42,260 nt of DNA from an uncultured Methanobrevibacter sp. (GCF_946184425.1 NZ_CAMHFP010000014.1:1-42260); one strand, 5' to 3'; shown: positions 1 through 9,580, numbered from the stretch's first letter. A program made the numbers and translations. The notes: generated by a model from the sequence alone, not told the origin.

Positions 1-1209
1 TGCTTTTTGCATTTCTGAACCGTATTCTGTGATGGTTCTGTGTGTTTGTGAGGATGAACAGCATTTGTTTCTTGATGGACAGTGTTTACATGCTTCGTAG
101 TTATTGTATAGTCTTTTTATTTTATCTGGTTTTTCTGGGTCTTTGTGTGGTTCAGTGTATGTTTTAAAGTGATGCATATATTGGTTTTCTGGGCATTTGA
201 ATGCATCTAATTCATAATCGTATATGAAATTGTCTTTATGATGGGGATTTTCGTTTATTTTACCTGTTTTTTCTTTGGATTGTTTTCTAGTTGGTATTAA
301 TCCATCTATTTTTTATCTGCAAGGTAGGATAATGATATTTGGTTTAAGTATATTGTGTCGGGCTTATGTATTTTGGTTTGGTTTGTATGTTTCTTATTGC
401 TTTTTCTGCGATGTTTGGTAGTTCATAATGGTCTGTAGGGTTTTGTGTGACGTTTATTGCACAGATTAGTTTGGTGTCATAATCGACTGCAGATTAGATA
501 TTATAGGCAACATGAAGTTTCCTTTCTTTCCTTTCATAAATCTGGCTTCTATATCATTTACAGGTATTCTGTCTTGTCCTGTGAATGTGAATTGTGTTTC
601 TATTCCATATAATAGTTCTAATTTATCTTCATCATTCATGTCTTTCTTTTCCAGTAATCTTTGGGCAGGTTTGTGAAGTTTTTCAAGGCTTTCAGAGTCT
701 ATTGGTCGTCCTTCGTAGTAATCTACCAATATTTGTGTTTCTTTTTTGGTAATGGTGGTGTTGTTGGAATTGTATGCTTTTTTGATGGTTCCATCAATTG
801 CAACGTGATTAAAATCAGTGAATCCTTCATCAAAGACCTTTTTTAAGGTCATTTTCAATAATACTTCGAAATAACAGCCATATTCTCTCCTGTATCTTTG
901 AATTGATCTTTCTGATGGTCTGATATCATCACAAACGTATTTAAATATATCATGGTACCTTGCCATGTCTGTAATTATGGATGTTCTATCAATATATTGG
1001 ATTTTAGCATAAACCAGTAATTTTAACATAGAATCAACAGGAAGGGAGTCCCTTCCTTTCTTTTTCTTAGGTTCTTTGATTTCCAAAAGTGGAAAAACTT
1101 CATCAATAAATTCGACCACAAAACGAGAAATATGATCCTTTGGAACATTTCAATCTAATGTCTTAATTCCTAATTTTGCTTGATTCTTATCAAATTTTCT
1201 TTTAACCAT
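1..1209 (-). pseudogene. Degenerate IS1182-type transposase, truncated by the window edge
   Basis: The minus strand encodes pieces of an IS1182-family DDE transposase. An N-terminal block (IDEVFPLLEIKEP, then a GRDSLPVDSMLKLLVYAKIQ segment) is followed by a long middle part and a C-terminal cysteine-rich block (CKHCPSRNKCC) near position 85-110. The natural start is probably the ATG at 1209 (MVKRKFDKNQAK), but that frame meets a TGA after about 19 codons. Reading resumes and then shifts frame near 505-515 after KGKKGNF. In the new frame a TAA replaces an expected Gln codon (NI*SAVDYD). Two more shifts are needed near 360 and near 310 to keep similarity. With at least two stops and about three frameshifts the gene is dead. 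The left end lies outside the window. Family assignment is from motif memory. Confidence 0.85.
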
Positions 1210-1685
1210 AAAAAACAACACCAAAACTAATTATACTTAATATAAAATATATACAACAAAGTATATAAACTCAACTGTTTAAAAATCAATTAAATTAAAA
1301 ATAAAAAAATAAAATAAATCCAAACAACTAAAAACAAATAAATAATCTAAAAAATTTAAAATTACGAATTTTAAATTACTATGATAGAAAAATAATAAAA
1401 ATTAAAGCAAAAAATTTTTTCACAAAAATTCAAAAATTAATTTTGGCGGACACCCTTTTACAAAATTATCAAAGTTGAATAAATTTATGTAGATTGGCTA
1501 ATTATTTTTTCCAATTATATGTCTTCTCTTTATTTTAATTTAATATATGAGTAATATTTTTTATAGCAAATAATTTTCAATAAATATTATGATAGTAACT
1601 TTTAATAATTTTGCATAGTAAATTTTACCTGTTTTTCGAACGGCAATGTTATTAAGTAAGTTATTTATATGCTCTTAAACAAATA
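1210..1685. other. AT-rich intergenic region without a recognisable gene
   Basis: This stretch separates the transposase remnant from the DUF92 gene. It is extremely A/T-rich and has no convincing coding frame on either strand. The only notable items are the GC-rich word at 1445-1455 and the promoter of the downstream gene. Part of it is probably the 5' flank of the insertion sequence. Confidence 0.6.
1445..1455. repeat. Candidate outer end of the decayed insertion sequence
   Basis: The stretch GGCGGACACCC is an isolated GC-rich word in otherwise AT-rich DNA about 235 bp upstream of the transposase start. Read inward on the minus strand it is GGGTGTCCGCC, similar in style to terminal inverted repeats of IS1182-like elements. 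The partner end would lie beyond the left edge of the window, so this cannot be confirmed here. Confidence 0.25.
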
Positions 1686-1693
1686 TTTATAAA
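1686..1693 (+). promoter_or_regulatory. TATA box of a leaderless transcript
   Basis: TTTATAAA lies about 24 bp before the ATG at 1714. No Shine-Dalgarno-like sequence lies between them. This spacing is what is expected if transcription begins at or within a base or two of the start codon. Confidence 0.55.
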
Positions 1694-1713
1694 AAGTGAG
1701 AAGTAGTGTAATT

Positions 1714-2421
1714 ATGAATGAAACATATATGATTAATTGGGCATATGTTATTCTTTTATTTATTCTAGGTTTTATTACATACAGAAGAAAATCCCTGGAT
1801 TTATTCGGATCAGCAGTCATGATTATCATGGGTATTGTAATTATCTTTTCAGCGGGAGCAAATTGGTTGATTTTAATTGTCCTGTTTCTTGTCATGTCAC
1901 TTCTTGCAACAAAATTCTCTAAAAAATATAAGATGTCCTTAGGTGAATTTGAAGGAAGAAGAACTTCCAAAAATGTTATTTCAAATGGTGTTGTGGCATG
2001 TTTCATGGCTGCATTTGGAGGGTACTATTCTACTTTTGTAGGTGGTTTTATAGGAGCCATTGCAACAGCGACTGCCGATACTTTGGCTTCCGAAATTGGG
2101 GTATTGGATCAGCATCCTCGCCTGATTACAACTCTTCAGGCTGTGGACCCTGGTACAAACGGTGCCGTATCTCCTTTAGGAACTCTAATTGCAATAATTG
2201 GGGCGGCAATAATTGGTATTGCAGCATTCCTTTTAGGTGTTGAATTTGATTTTGTAGCTGCAATAGTGGTTGCAGTTGTTTCCGGAACTGTAGGTTGTTT
2301 TATAGATAGTATTTTAGGTGCTCTTTTTGAAAATCATGGTTGGATGACCAATGAACATGTAAATCTTCTTGCAACAATCGCAGGTGCACTTGTTGGAATT
2401 TTCTTAATGAATTTATTTTAA
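1714..2421 (+). CDS. DUF92 / TIGR00297-family integral membrane protein
   Basis: About 235 residues, almost entirely hydrophobic, with 6-7 predicted membrane segments. The family signature is visible in the middle: EFEGRRTSKNVISNGVVA, then GAIATATADTLASEIG and a DPGTNGAVSPLGT loop. This is the DUF92 family, whose plant member VTE6 phosphorylates phytyl phosphate. In archaea the substrate is unproven but a polyprenyl/phytyl phosphate kinase-like role is plausible. An in-frame GTG at 1696 would add six residues. The ATG at 1714 is preferred because it sits one TATA spacing downstream of 1686-1693. It stands alone between the dead transposase and apgM, with about 117 bp before the latter. Family call is firm, function inferred. 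Confidence 0.85.
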   Translation: MNETYMINWAYVILLFILGFITYRRKSLDLFGSAVMIIMGIVIIFSAGANWLILIVLFLVMSLLATKFSKKYKMSLGEFEGRRTSKNVISNGVVACFMAAFGGYYSTFVGGFIGAIATATADTLASEIGVLDQHPRLITTLQAVDPGTNGAVSPLGTLIAIIGAAIIGIAAFLLGVEFDFVAAIVVAVVSGTVGCFIDSILGALFENHGWMTNEHVNLLATIAGALVGIFLMNLF

Positions 2422-2494
2422 TCTATTTTTTATTTTCAATATTCAACATAATTTCATTTTTTCAAAGTTAATTTTAAATAAATTATTTTAACTA

Positions 2495-2507
2495 TTAAAT
2501 ATAAAAA
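2495..2507 (+). promoter_or_regulatory. TATA box for apgM-phosphohexomutase operon
   Basis: TTAAATATAAAAA lies 32-44 bp before the apgM ATG at 2539. Transcription about 25 bp downstream would leave a short leader that still includes the AGGTGA ribosome site at 2529-2534. Confidence 0.4.
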
Positions 2508-2538
2508 TTATATTAGTATATTTTATTAGGTGATATTT

Positions 2539-3777
2539 ATGAAAGGTCTTATTTTAATCATGGATGGTATGGGTGACCGTCCTATTAAAGAATTGGGAAA
2601 TAAAACTCCTCTTGAAGCTGCAAATACTCCAAATATGGATAAAATGGCTGAAGAAGGAATAACTGGGATTATGGATTCAATCGCTCCAGGTATTATTCCT
2701 GGAAGTGATACCGCACACTTGTCCATTTTAGGATATGACCCTTATGAAGTATATACTGGAAGGGGTCCTTTTGAAGCAAATGGTGTCGGTGTTGATGTAT
2801 TGCCTGGAGACATTGCATTCAGATGCAATTTCTCAACTGCAGATGAAAACCTAATAGTAACTGACAGGCGTGCAGGCAGAATCAAAGAAGGCACAAAAGA
2901 AATAGTCGATGTGTTGAACACAATGGTTTTGGAAGACTATCCAGACATCAAAATCATTTTCAAGGAATCCACAGGCCATAGGGCAGTTTTAGTTTTAAGG
3001 GGTGAAGGGCTTTCAGGTAAAGTAAGTGATGCAGACCCTAAAGTTGAAGGAAATAAACCAAAAGAAGTAAAAGCTTTGGACGATACTCCTGAAGCGGCGA
3101 AAACTGCAGACATATTGAATAAATTAGTTGTAAAAACTTATGAAATGGTTAAAGATCATCCTGTTAACTTAAAAAGAATTGAAGAAGGTTTGCCTCCTGC
3201 AAATATTGTCATTCCTCGTGGGGCAGGTGAAGTTCCTGTTGTGGAATCATTAAATGAAAAATATGAAGTTAATTCAGCATGCATAGCGGAAACAGGTCTT
3301 ATTATGGGTATTGGAAGATTTGCAGGCATGGACATTATTGAAATGGACGATGTAACTGGTGGAATTGACACCAATTTAGAAAACATTAGGGATACAATTG
3401 TAGATCAGGTTAAAAATTCAGAACATGACTTTTTCCTTATAAACATCGATGGTGCTGATGAGGCTGGACATGACGGACAGACAAAAGAGAAAAAGGAATT
3501 CATTGAAAAGGTCGATGAAGTTGTAATGAGTGAACTGATAAAGCTTGAAGATGTCTATATTTATTTGACTGCAGACCACTCAACACCTATCTCTGTAATG
3601 AATCACTCAGGAGATCCTGTGCCGGTATTAATCAGAGGTCCTGAAGTCAGAACTGATGATGTTAAAGAATTCTCAGAACGTGCTTGTGCAAAAGGAGGAT
3701 TAAACAGAATTAGGGGTGCTGATGTAATGAATATTATGATGGATTTAATGAATTATGCTCATAAATTTGGAGCTTAG
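2539..3777 (+). CDS. apgM: 2,3-bisphosphoglycerate-independent phosphoglycerate mutase, archaeal type
   Basis: Interconverts 3- and 2-phosphoglycerate in the cytoplasm (glycolysis/gluconeogenesis). The 412-residue protein belongs to the alkaline-phosphatase superfamily. The N-terminal metal site reads [10 protein letters not shown], the catalytic-serine region is [16 protein letters not shown], and the C-terminal metal ligands lie in [13 protein letters not shown] and LTADHSTP. Length and motifs match archaeal ApgM. A GTG at 2530 is in frame, but the ATG at 2539 is preceded by AGGTGA at a good distance. The stop is followed after only 8 bp by the next gene, with a GGTGAT site between them, so the two are one operon. 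Confidence 0.95.
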   Translation: MKGLILIMDGMGDRPIKELGNKTPLEAANTPNMDKMAEEGITGIMDSIAPGIIPGSDTAHLSILGYDPYEVYTGRGPFEANGVGVDVLPGDIAFRCNFSTADENLIVTDRRAGRIKEGTKEIVDVLNTMVLEDYPDIKIIFKESTGHRAVLVLRGEGLSGKVSDADPKVEGNKPKEVKALDDTPEAAKTADILNKLVVKTYEMVKDHPVNLKRIEEGLPPANIVIPRGAGEVPVVESLNEKYEVNSACIAETGLIMGIGRFAGMDIIEMDDVTGGIDTNLENIRDTIVDQVKNSEHDFFLINIDGADEAGHDGQTKEKKEFIEKVDEVVMSELIKLEDVYIYLTADHSTPISVMNHSGDPVPVLIRGPEVRTDDVKEFSERACAKGGLNRIRGADVMNIMMDLMNYAHKFGA

Positions 3778-3785
3778 GTGATGAA

Positions 3786-5123
3786 ATGGCGGCTAAAAAA
3801 CTTTTCGGAACATCTGGAATAAGAGGAAAGATTGGCTCTGAAGTAACATGTGAACTTGCATTGAATGTCGGTAAATCCTTAGCTTACTATTTGGGTAATG
3901 AAGGTTCTGTTGTTCTTGGATATGATACAAGGACAACAAATAAAATGCTTGATCAGGCAATTTGTGCAGGATTGCTTGAAAGTGGTGTGGATGTAATCAA
4001 AATTGGTATGGTTCCAACACCGTTGGTAGGTTATGCTACCGAAAAATTAGGTGCCGATGCGGGAATCATGCTTACTGCGTCCCATAACCCTTCCCAATAT
4101 AACGGAATTAAATTATGGAATAAAAATGGAATGGCATACACTTCTGCTCAGGAAGCTAAAATTGAAGAAATTTATGGCGAAAAATCCTACATTTCCGTAA
4201 CTTGGGATAAAATAGGTCGTTTAAGTATAAATGAAGAGATTAAAGGCCAGTATATTGATGATTTGGTTTCAATGGTGGATATTAAAGAAGGTCTTAAAGT
4301 TGTTATTGACTGTGCATCAGGTGCGGGAAGTGAAATATCACCTTTAGTATTTAGAAAAGCGGGATGTGAAGTTACCACCCTTAACTCACAACCGGATGGA
4401 TTTTTCCCGGGAAGAAATCCTGAACCTAATGCAGAAAACCTTCAGACATTGATGAAAACAGTTGTAGCTATTGGAGCTGATTTGGGTATTGCACATGATG
4501 GTGATGCTGACAGAATGATTACTGTTGATGAAAATGGAGATATTTCCCCATTTGATTCATTGCTGGCATTAATATCCAAGGAATTTGATGGTGACATTGT
4601 AACAACTGTTGATGCAGGATTATGTATGGATGAATCCGTAAAAGGTGAAGTTTTAAGAACTCCTGTTGGTGATGTAAATGTGGCTGAAGTAATCATTGAA
4701 AAGAATGCCGCATTTGGAGGCGAACCATCCGGAACATGGTTGCATCCTGATTTCTGCATGTGTCCTGATGGAATCCTGTCAGGTTTAAGAATGGCAGAAT
4801 TGGTTTCTAGGAAAGGCAAATTATCCAATCTTTTAGCTGAAATTCCTTCATATCCTAATATTCGTGAAAAAATTACCTGCTCTAAGGAAGCAAAAATCAA
4901 AGTCATGGAAAATATGGAAGAGTTGCTTAAAGGAGCATTTGATGATATTCGTGAAATCAACTCAATCGACGGTGTTAGATTAACATTTGAAGATGACAGT
5001 TGGGTTTTGGTAAGACCATCCGGAACTGAAGACTACATCAGAATAACTTTGGAATCCCGTGATGCAAAAAGGGCTGAAGAAATTAAAGAAACCTGTGTGG
5101 AAATTATTAATGAAAACTTATAG
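3786..5123 (+). CDS. glmM: Phosphohexomutase (phosphoglucosamine/phosphomannomutase), copy 1
   Basis: An alpha-D-phosphohexomutase of 445 residues, probably converting glucosamine-6-phosphate to glucosamine-1-phosphate on the path to UDP-GlcNAc. All four active-site loops are intact: FGTSGIRGK at 7-15, LTASHNPSQYNGIKLW with the phosphorylated serine near 98, metal-binding AHDGDADRM near 238, and the phosphate-binding VRPSGTEDYIR near 412. The start has a GGTGAT site and lies 8 bp after apgM. A second homologue is at 14620-15984. Which copy is the true GlmM and which acts on other hexose phosphates cannot be decided from sequence alone. The stop codon forms part of a terminator-like hairpin. 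Confidence 0.85.
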   Translation: MAAKKLFGTSGIRGKIGSEVTCELALNVGKSLAYYLGNEGSVVLGYDTRTTNKMLDQAICAGLLESGVDVIKIGMVPTPLVGYATEKLGADAGIMLTASHNPSQYNGIKLWNKNGMAYTSAQEAKIEEIYGEKSYISVTWDKIGRLSINEEIKGQYIDDLVSMVDIKEGLKVVIDCASGAGSEISPLVFRKAGCEVTTLNSQPDGFFPGRNPEPNAENLQTLMKTVVAIGADLGIAHDGDADRMITVDENGDISPFDSLLALISKEFDGDIVTTVDAGLCMDESVKGEVLRTPVGDVNVAEVIIEKNAAFGGEPSGTWLHPDFCMCPDGILSGLRMAELVSRKGKLSNLLAEIPSYPNIREKITCSKEAKIKVMENMEELLKGAFDDIREINSIDGVRLTFEDDSWVLVRPSGTEDYIRITLESRDAKRAEEIKETCVEIINENL

Positions 5124-5152
5124 ATGAGTTACTCATCTAACTATTTTTTTTT
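5121..5152 (+). terminator. Hairpin plus T tract at the end of the apgM-glmM operon
   Basis: TAGATGAG (5121-5128) pairs perfectly with CTCATCTA (5132-5139) around a three-base loop, and nine Ts follow within four bases. The stop codon TAG is the first three bases of the stem. This resembles a bacterial intrinsic terminator. In archaea the T tract alone may be sufficient. Confidence 0.65.
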
Positions 5153-5164
5153 ATTTTTAACATT

Positions 5165-6226
5165 TTATTGATTATCTGATTCATTTTTAAGAGATTTTTC
5201 AAGCTCTTCGGTTGATGCCTTTGGAGATATTCTCTCAAGAATTGATGATCCGTAATGTGGCAGGATTACAAGCCCTATGATTGTTGCCATCCAAAATGAA
5301 ATCATCCTTTCAACAACGGTTACAGGTGCGGTTATTGCAGTTGAAATGCCTGAAGTTGAATACAGGTATATCATTGTTCCGTCAACTGCTCCAAGACCTC
5401 CTGGAAGCAATGGAATCATTCCTATAAGTGATGCAACGATGAACACTTCTCCAATTAGTGAAAAACTTGTCACTGCTCCAAATGCCAAAAAGACGAAGTA
5501 CACTCTTGAAATTTCAACAATCCAGATTAGAAATGACAATGGAATTGTGGTGTATAATACTTTTTTATTTGAAATCAGAAGATTCATTGTATTTTGAAAA
5601 CCGTTAATGTTTTCGTGTATTGTTTCTTCCAGATGCTCTGAATCCTTTTTAAATCGGTTGGTTAATCTAAATATAAATTTCTCAATACGATTTCCGAAAT
5701 TTAAATTGATACACATATAAACAAGAATAATCAAAATCAGAATGATGGCTATTGCGGCTATAATCATAATTACTATAAGCCAATCAGGGATATTCGGACT
5801 AAAACTTAATGTGAATATTGTAATGACTGTCAAAACGATGAACGGAAATGTGTCCAATACTCTGTCTGCAACAACGGTAGCAAATGTCTCCTTAATTTTG
5901 TATCCATGTTCTTTTGCAAGGATATATGCCCTTACAGGTTCTCCTCCGCCACGACCTGAAGGTGTGATGTTGTTAATGGCAAATCCGACCATTGTAATCG
6001 GAAGCAATGTTTTAAAACTTATGTTTATATTTGCTGTTTTGTTAAGCATATTCCAGCGGAGATTGTACAAAAGAAAAGTAATAATCTGCAATGCTATGGC
6101 CAATCCTATTAACATCATATTAGCCATTTTCAAAGCATTCCATACCTTGTCCACACCAATTATTCCAAGCATCGCTGAAAAAATTACGATACTTGCGACC
6201 ACAAATATTGCCGTTCTTTTATCCAT
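5165..6226 (-). CDS. Flippase-like / LPG-synthase transmembrane-domain protein (UPF0104)
   Basis: A 353-residue polytopic membrane protein with about eight hydrophobic helices. It shows the family core ITPSGRGGGEPVRAYILAKE near residues 86-105 and a second conserved stretch, LLPGGLGAVDGTM, near the C-terminus. It belongs to the TIGR00374/UPF0104 group, related to the membrane domain of lysylphosphatidylglycerol synthases and thought to move lipids or lipid-linked molecules. The cytosolic synthetase domain is absent. The C-terminal tail is charged. It is transcribed toward the phosphohexomutase, with only about 40 bp between stops. A TATA-like TTATAAT about 25-30 bp upstream and no Shine-Dalgarno suggest a leaderless message. 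Exact substrate unknown. Confidence 0.8.
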   Translation of the reverse strand: MDKRTAIFVVASIVIFSAMLGIIGVDKVWNALKMANMMLIGLAIALQIITFLLYNLRWNMLNKTANINISFKTLLPITMVGFAINNITPSGRGGGEPVRAYILAKEHGYKIKETFATVVADRVLDTFPFIVLTVITIFTLSFSPNIPDWLIVIMIIAAIAIILILIILVYMCINLNFGNRIEKFIFRLTNRFKKDSEHLEETIHENINGFQNTMNLLISNKKVLYTTIPLSFLIWIVEISRVYFVFLAFGAVTSFSLIGEVFIVASLIGMIPLLPGGLGAVDGTMIYLYSTSGISTAITAPVTVVERMISFWMATIIGLVILPHYGSSILERISPKASTEELEKSLKNESDNQ

Positions 6227-6755
6227 CGATTAATTTTATAAATTTAATATTATAAATTAATTTTGATTTATTCAAAAATGGCTATATGGTGGGATATTTC
6301 AAATCAGTTACATTATATTAGTTTTAATCATTCAATAACTTATTTTTTCACTTTATTTTTAATAAAAACTTTTATATTGTCAATTTAGGTATTATGAGCA
6401 TTGAATGAACTTATTGTTTTATGAGAAAAAAAGAATCTGTATGATTTTTTTGTTTAACATTATAATTTATGATTTTTATTCTATTTAAACTTGTATATCT
6501 AATTTTTTCAATGAAAGAAAAAGTTTTCTATAAGTTTTTTTTTATTTAATTGAGTTTAATGTATCTAAATAAATTTTTATCTTCTTTTAATTGGAATGGG
6601 GTGTAAAATACTTTGTAATATCTATTTAAAAAATTTAATCTTGTTTAATCTTTTTAAACAGTCTTTAAACACGTTATTGCTGTTAATTTTGTCATTGTAA
6701 TATAAATATTACACTTATAGCTCAATTAAACCTTCTGGTTTCTTTATTGGCATAA
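6227..6755. other. Long AT-rich intergenic region upstream of the adhesin gene
   Basis: About 530 bp between divergently transcribed genes. I see no convincing coding frame and no RNA gene. Many T-rich runs are present. The ends hold the promoters of the two flanking genes. Confidence 0.6.
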
Positions 6756-6765
6756 GTATATATAC
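6756..6765 (+). promoter_or_regulatory. TATA box of the adhesin-like gene
   Basis: GTATATATAC is centred about 26 bp before the ATG at 6787. No ribosome-binding sequence separates it from the start, so the transcript is probably leaderless. Confidence 0.6.
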
Positions 6766-6786
6766 TTTGGGCATTAGACTAAAATC

Positions 6787-9231
6787 ATGTTTAATAGGAA
6801 AAACCTGTTAATTTTACTTTTATTTATAATTGCTGTCGGAACTGTATCTTCAGTAAGCGCTGCTGATGTGAACAATGAGACAGTAATCGATTCTACGGAT
6901 GGTAATGTGGAATTAACAGATGATTTAAATGATAATAATTTGGCATCTGTTGAAAATGATGATGAAACAGTTGACAATGTACTTAAATTAAATGAAAAAT
7001 CTTTCTATGATCTTCAGAATTTGATTGACAATGCAAAATCAGGATCAACAATTTCATTAACTTCTGATTATTATTGTGACTCTGATTTTGAGGGTTATGG
7101 AGTTGAAATCAATAAACCTCTGACAATCAACGGTAACGGACACACTATTGATGCGCAAGAGTATAAGGGAATATTTTTAATCTATTCTGATGGTGTTGTT
7201 TTAAATAACATAAAATTTGTAAACGGATTTGACGATTATGAAGGTGGTGCTGCATTATTTATTCTAAATAATTTAACTACTGTTAATAATTGTCAATTCA
7301 TAGATAATGTGGCGGAAAAGGATGGTGGAGCAATATATACTTCAGGACGTCTTGTGGTCAATAACTGTAAATTCACAGGTAACCGTGCTGAGAATGGTGC
7401 GGCAATTTATGCTTTTTATCCTGATTATGGAGATGAATCTGTAACAATATCAGGTTCTACTTTTGAAAATAATCGTGCTAGTAGTTATGGTGGAGCTATA
7501 TATTTGGATTCTGACACTCAGGATAAGTTATTTGCTGATGGTGCTGCTAAAAGCTATATAAAAAACACTGTATTCAGGGAGAATCAAGCAAAATATGGTG
7601 GTGCAATATTCAATTTCCAATACACCGATATTCTTAACGGTGAATTTTATGACAATTATGCCAGCGAGGGAGGTGGAGCTATCTATATGAACAATGGTTA
7701 CGTGATTGTTGAAGATGATGGCGATGAATTCTCACAAACTTACGGATTGATTATTCACGGTACCTCTAAATTTATAGGAAATGAAGCTAATACGTATGGG
7801 GGAGCTATTAGACTTTACGCAGCTCCTGATCATGTTAAATATGGTGTTAAAGGATATTTCAGAGTTTCAGGCAACACTTTATTCGAGTCAAATTATGCGG
7901 GAACCGGCGGTGCATTATCTTTCAGTGGAGTGGCTGATGCTATTGTGGAAGATGCGACATTCAGATATAATGATGCTGACAGTCAGGGCAGTGCAATGAC
8001 TAACGGTACTGCAGTTCGCTGTGTTTTTGAAGGAAATTCCGCTCCTGTAACTTACAATACTAAAATTATTGAAAATGTTGAAGGTAAATTAACATTGGTG
8101 CAATCAGGTTCCTATTATGGTGACAAGACCATAACTGTGACTTTAACCAATGCAAAGACTAATGCACCTTTGTCAGGTAAAAAAGTAAATATTGCAATTA
8201 ATGGAAAATCTGTTACATTAACAACCAATTCCGCAGGTAAGGCTACCTATAAGGTTCCATTTGCCCCTGGAACTTACACAGCAACTGCAACAGTTTCAGA
8301 CAAAAACATTAATGCAAAATCTGTAAAATTATCCAATATCAGAATTCTCAAAGCACCTATTACAATCGCCCCATATAAGCTGTCAACACCATACGATTCA
8401 GGAAAATATTTCCAGGTCAAGGTAGTCAACACCAAAACCAAAAATGCTGTTGGTGGAGTTAAGCTTAAATTGACTATCTACACTGGCCGTTCAGCAAGGG
8501 CTGTATATGTAAACACCAATTCTTTGGGAGTTGCCAAATACGCTGCGTCCACACTTGCAATTGGTGCTCATAAAGTTATTGTAAGCAATGCTCAGCCTGC
8601 ATATTGCACAGGCACAAATAAAATCAGTTCAATTTCAGTTTCAAAGGCAAGTTACAGCATTTACGCTCCAAGGGTATCAAATGCATTTAAAATGGGCACA
8701 TTTAATATAGCTGTTAAAAATAAGGTATCAGGCAAAGTTGTACCTGGTGTTGCACTTACAGTTAAGATTTACACCGGATCCAAATTCTCCACACTTGTGG
8801 TAAAAACCAATGCTAAAGGTGTAGCCAGCATAAGTACCAAAACTCTTGCAAAAGGCAGTCATAAGGTTGTAATCAACATTAAGGCCAATGCCAAATATAA
8901 TGCGGCCGCTGCAACCAGCTATATTAACATTGTAAACAAAATACCTACAAAATTAGATTATGAGATGCCGTTAGTTTTCTATGCTACACATGATGGATAT
9001 CACTCCCACACTTACGCTGTGAGGGTTTCTGTAATTTTAAAGGATAATACTGGAGAAATATTGAGAAAACCGGTAACATTAATCCATTCAGGTGGTTACA
9101 CTGCCAATGGTTATTCTGGTGATTCTATCACTGTCAGTGGTGGAAGACCTGGAACTGTCACTATACGATTCGCCGGTGACAGTAGATATGCTGCAAGTTC
9201 CTATAAGATTGATTTAGGATATGATATTTAG
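6787..9231 (+). CDS. Secreted adhesin-like protein with Pmp-type beta-helix and Ig-like domains
   Basis: An 814-residue surface protein. Residues 1-25 form a clear signal peptide (positive MFNRKN, hydrophobic core, cleavage near SVSA-AD). After an acidic linker, residues of about 70-430 form a parallel beta-helix built from repeats with GGAIY-type turns and FxxN motifs (FIDN, FTGN, FENN, FREN, FIGN), the pattern of chlamydial polymorphic membrane proteins. About 440-720 hold three tandem Ig-like (invasin-type) repeats, each with a GKKVNI/GVKLKL strand and an NSAGKA/NAKGVA turn. A last Ig-like unit ends the protein. There is no C-terminal membrane anchor or LPXTG motif, so attachment is unknown. 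Such adhesin-like proteins are typical of Methanobrevibacter. The ligand cannot be predicted. Confidence 0.88.
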   Translation: MFNRKNLLILLLFIIAVGTVSSVSAADVNNETVIDSTDGNVELTDDLNDNNLASVENDDETVDNVLKLNEKSFYDLQNLIDNAKSGSTISLTSDYYCDSDFEGYGVEINKPLTINGNGHTIDAQEYKGIFLIYSDGVVLNNIKFVNGFDDYEGGAALFILNNLTTVNNCQFIDNVAEKDGGAIYTSGRLVVNNCKFTGNRAENGAAIYAFYPDYGDESVTISGSTFENNRASSYGGAIYLDSDTQDKLFADGAAKSYIKNTVFRENQAKYGGAIFNFQYTDILNGEFYDNYASEGGGAIYMNNGYVIVEDDGDEFSQTYGLIIHGTSKFIGNEANTYGGAIRLYAAPDHVKYGVKGYFRVSGNTLFESNYAGTGGALSFSGVADAIVEDATFRYNDADSQGSAMTNGTAVRCVFEGNSAPVTYNTKIIENVEGKLTLVQSGSYYGDKTITVTLTNAKTNAPLSGKKVNIAINGKSVTLTTNSAGKATYKVPFAPGTYTATATVSDKNINAKSVKLSNIRILKAPITIAPYKLSTPYDSGKYFQVKVVNTKTKNAVGGVKLKLTIYTGRSARAVYVNTNSLGVAKYAASTLAIGAHKVIVSNAQPAYCTGTNKISSISVSKASYSIYAPRVSNAFKMGTFNIAVKNKVSGKVVPGVALTVKIYTGSKFSTLVVKTNAKGVASISTKTLAKGSHKVVINIKANAKYNAAAATSYINIVNKIPTKLDYEMPLVFYATHDGYHSHTYAVRVSVILKDNTGEILRKPVTLIHSGGYTANGYSGDSITVSGGRPGTVTIRFAGDSRYAASSYKIDLGYDI

Positions 9232-9238
9232 ATTAAAC

Positions 9239-9267
9239 AAGAGATTTCATTCTCTTATCTTTTTTTT
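9239..9267 (+). terminator. Hairpin plus T tract after the adhesin-like gene
   Basis: AAGAGA (9239-9244) and TCTCTT (9251-9256) form a six-base stem with a six-base loop, followed by TC and an eight-base T run and further Ts. It begins seven bases after the stop codon. Confidence 0.55.
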
Positions 9268-9367
9268 ATTTTTTCTATAATTTCTTCATGTTTAAAATAT
9301 TCTTTTTAAAAAAAGCAGGGAATTCATTAAAATTTAAATAAATAAAAATAGTAATTGAAGAAGAAAT

Positions 9368-9535
9368 TTATTCTTCTTCTGCGATAAATGCGTCTATTCC
9401 GAGAGCTGCGCATTCTGGGCAAACCCAGTCATCTGGCATGTCTGCAGGAGTTTTTCCAGCAGGGATATTGTATGCAGGGTCGCCTTTTTCTGTATCAAAT
9501 CTGTATTCACAGTGTAAACAAACATATACTGTCAT
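9368..9535 (-). CDS. Rubredoxin
   Basis: A 55-residue one-iron electron carrier. The two iron-binding knuckles are CLHC at 6-9 and CPEC at 39-42, and the core aromatic residues of the fold are present (Y4, Y11, F13, W37). The N-terminus is a Val/Tyr strand. Translation: MTVYVCLHCEYRF... ending in a short acidic tail EEE. AAAGGAG lies just upstream of the ATG. Rubredoxins in methanogens commonly pass electrons to oxygen- or peroxide-scavenging proteins such as F420H2 oxidase and rubrerythrin, but no such partner is adjacent here. It is divergent from glmU and preceded by an inverted repeat. Confidence 0.95.
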   Translation of the reverse strand: MTVYVCLHCEYRFDTEKGDPAYNIPAGKTPADMPDDWVCPECAALGIDAFIAEEE

Positions 9536-9559
9536 TTTAAAATCTCCTTTTTAGTTTCA

Positions 9560-9580
9560 CTATTATTGTTATAATAATAG
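9560..9580. promoter_or_regulatory. Inverted repeat upstream of rubredoxin
   Basis: CTATTATT and AATAATAG are perfect inverted arms around GTTAT, starting 25 bp before the rubredoxin ATG. It could be an operator overlapping the transcription start, or a chance palindrome in AT-rich DNA. Confidence 0.3.

Noticed and set aside
300-520. Programmed frameshifting in the transposase
   Set aside because: There is no slippery sequence at the shifts, and several independent stops and shifts are present, so decay is the better explanation.
4442-4960. 172-codon open frame antisense to phosphohexomutase copy 1
   Set aside because: Shadow frame covering conserved active-site regions of the real gene.
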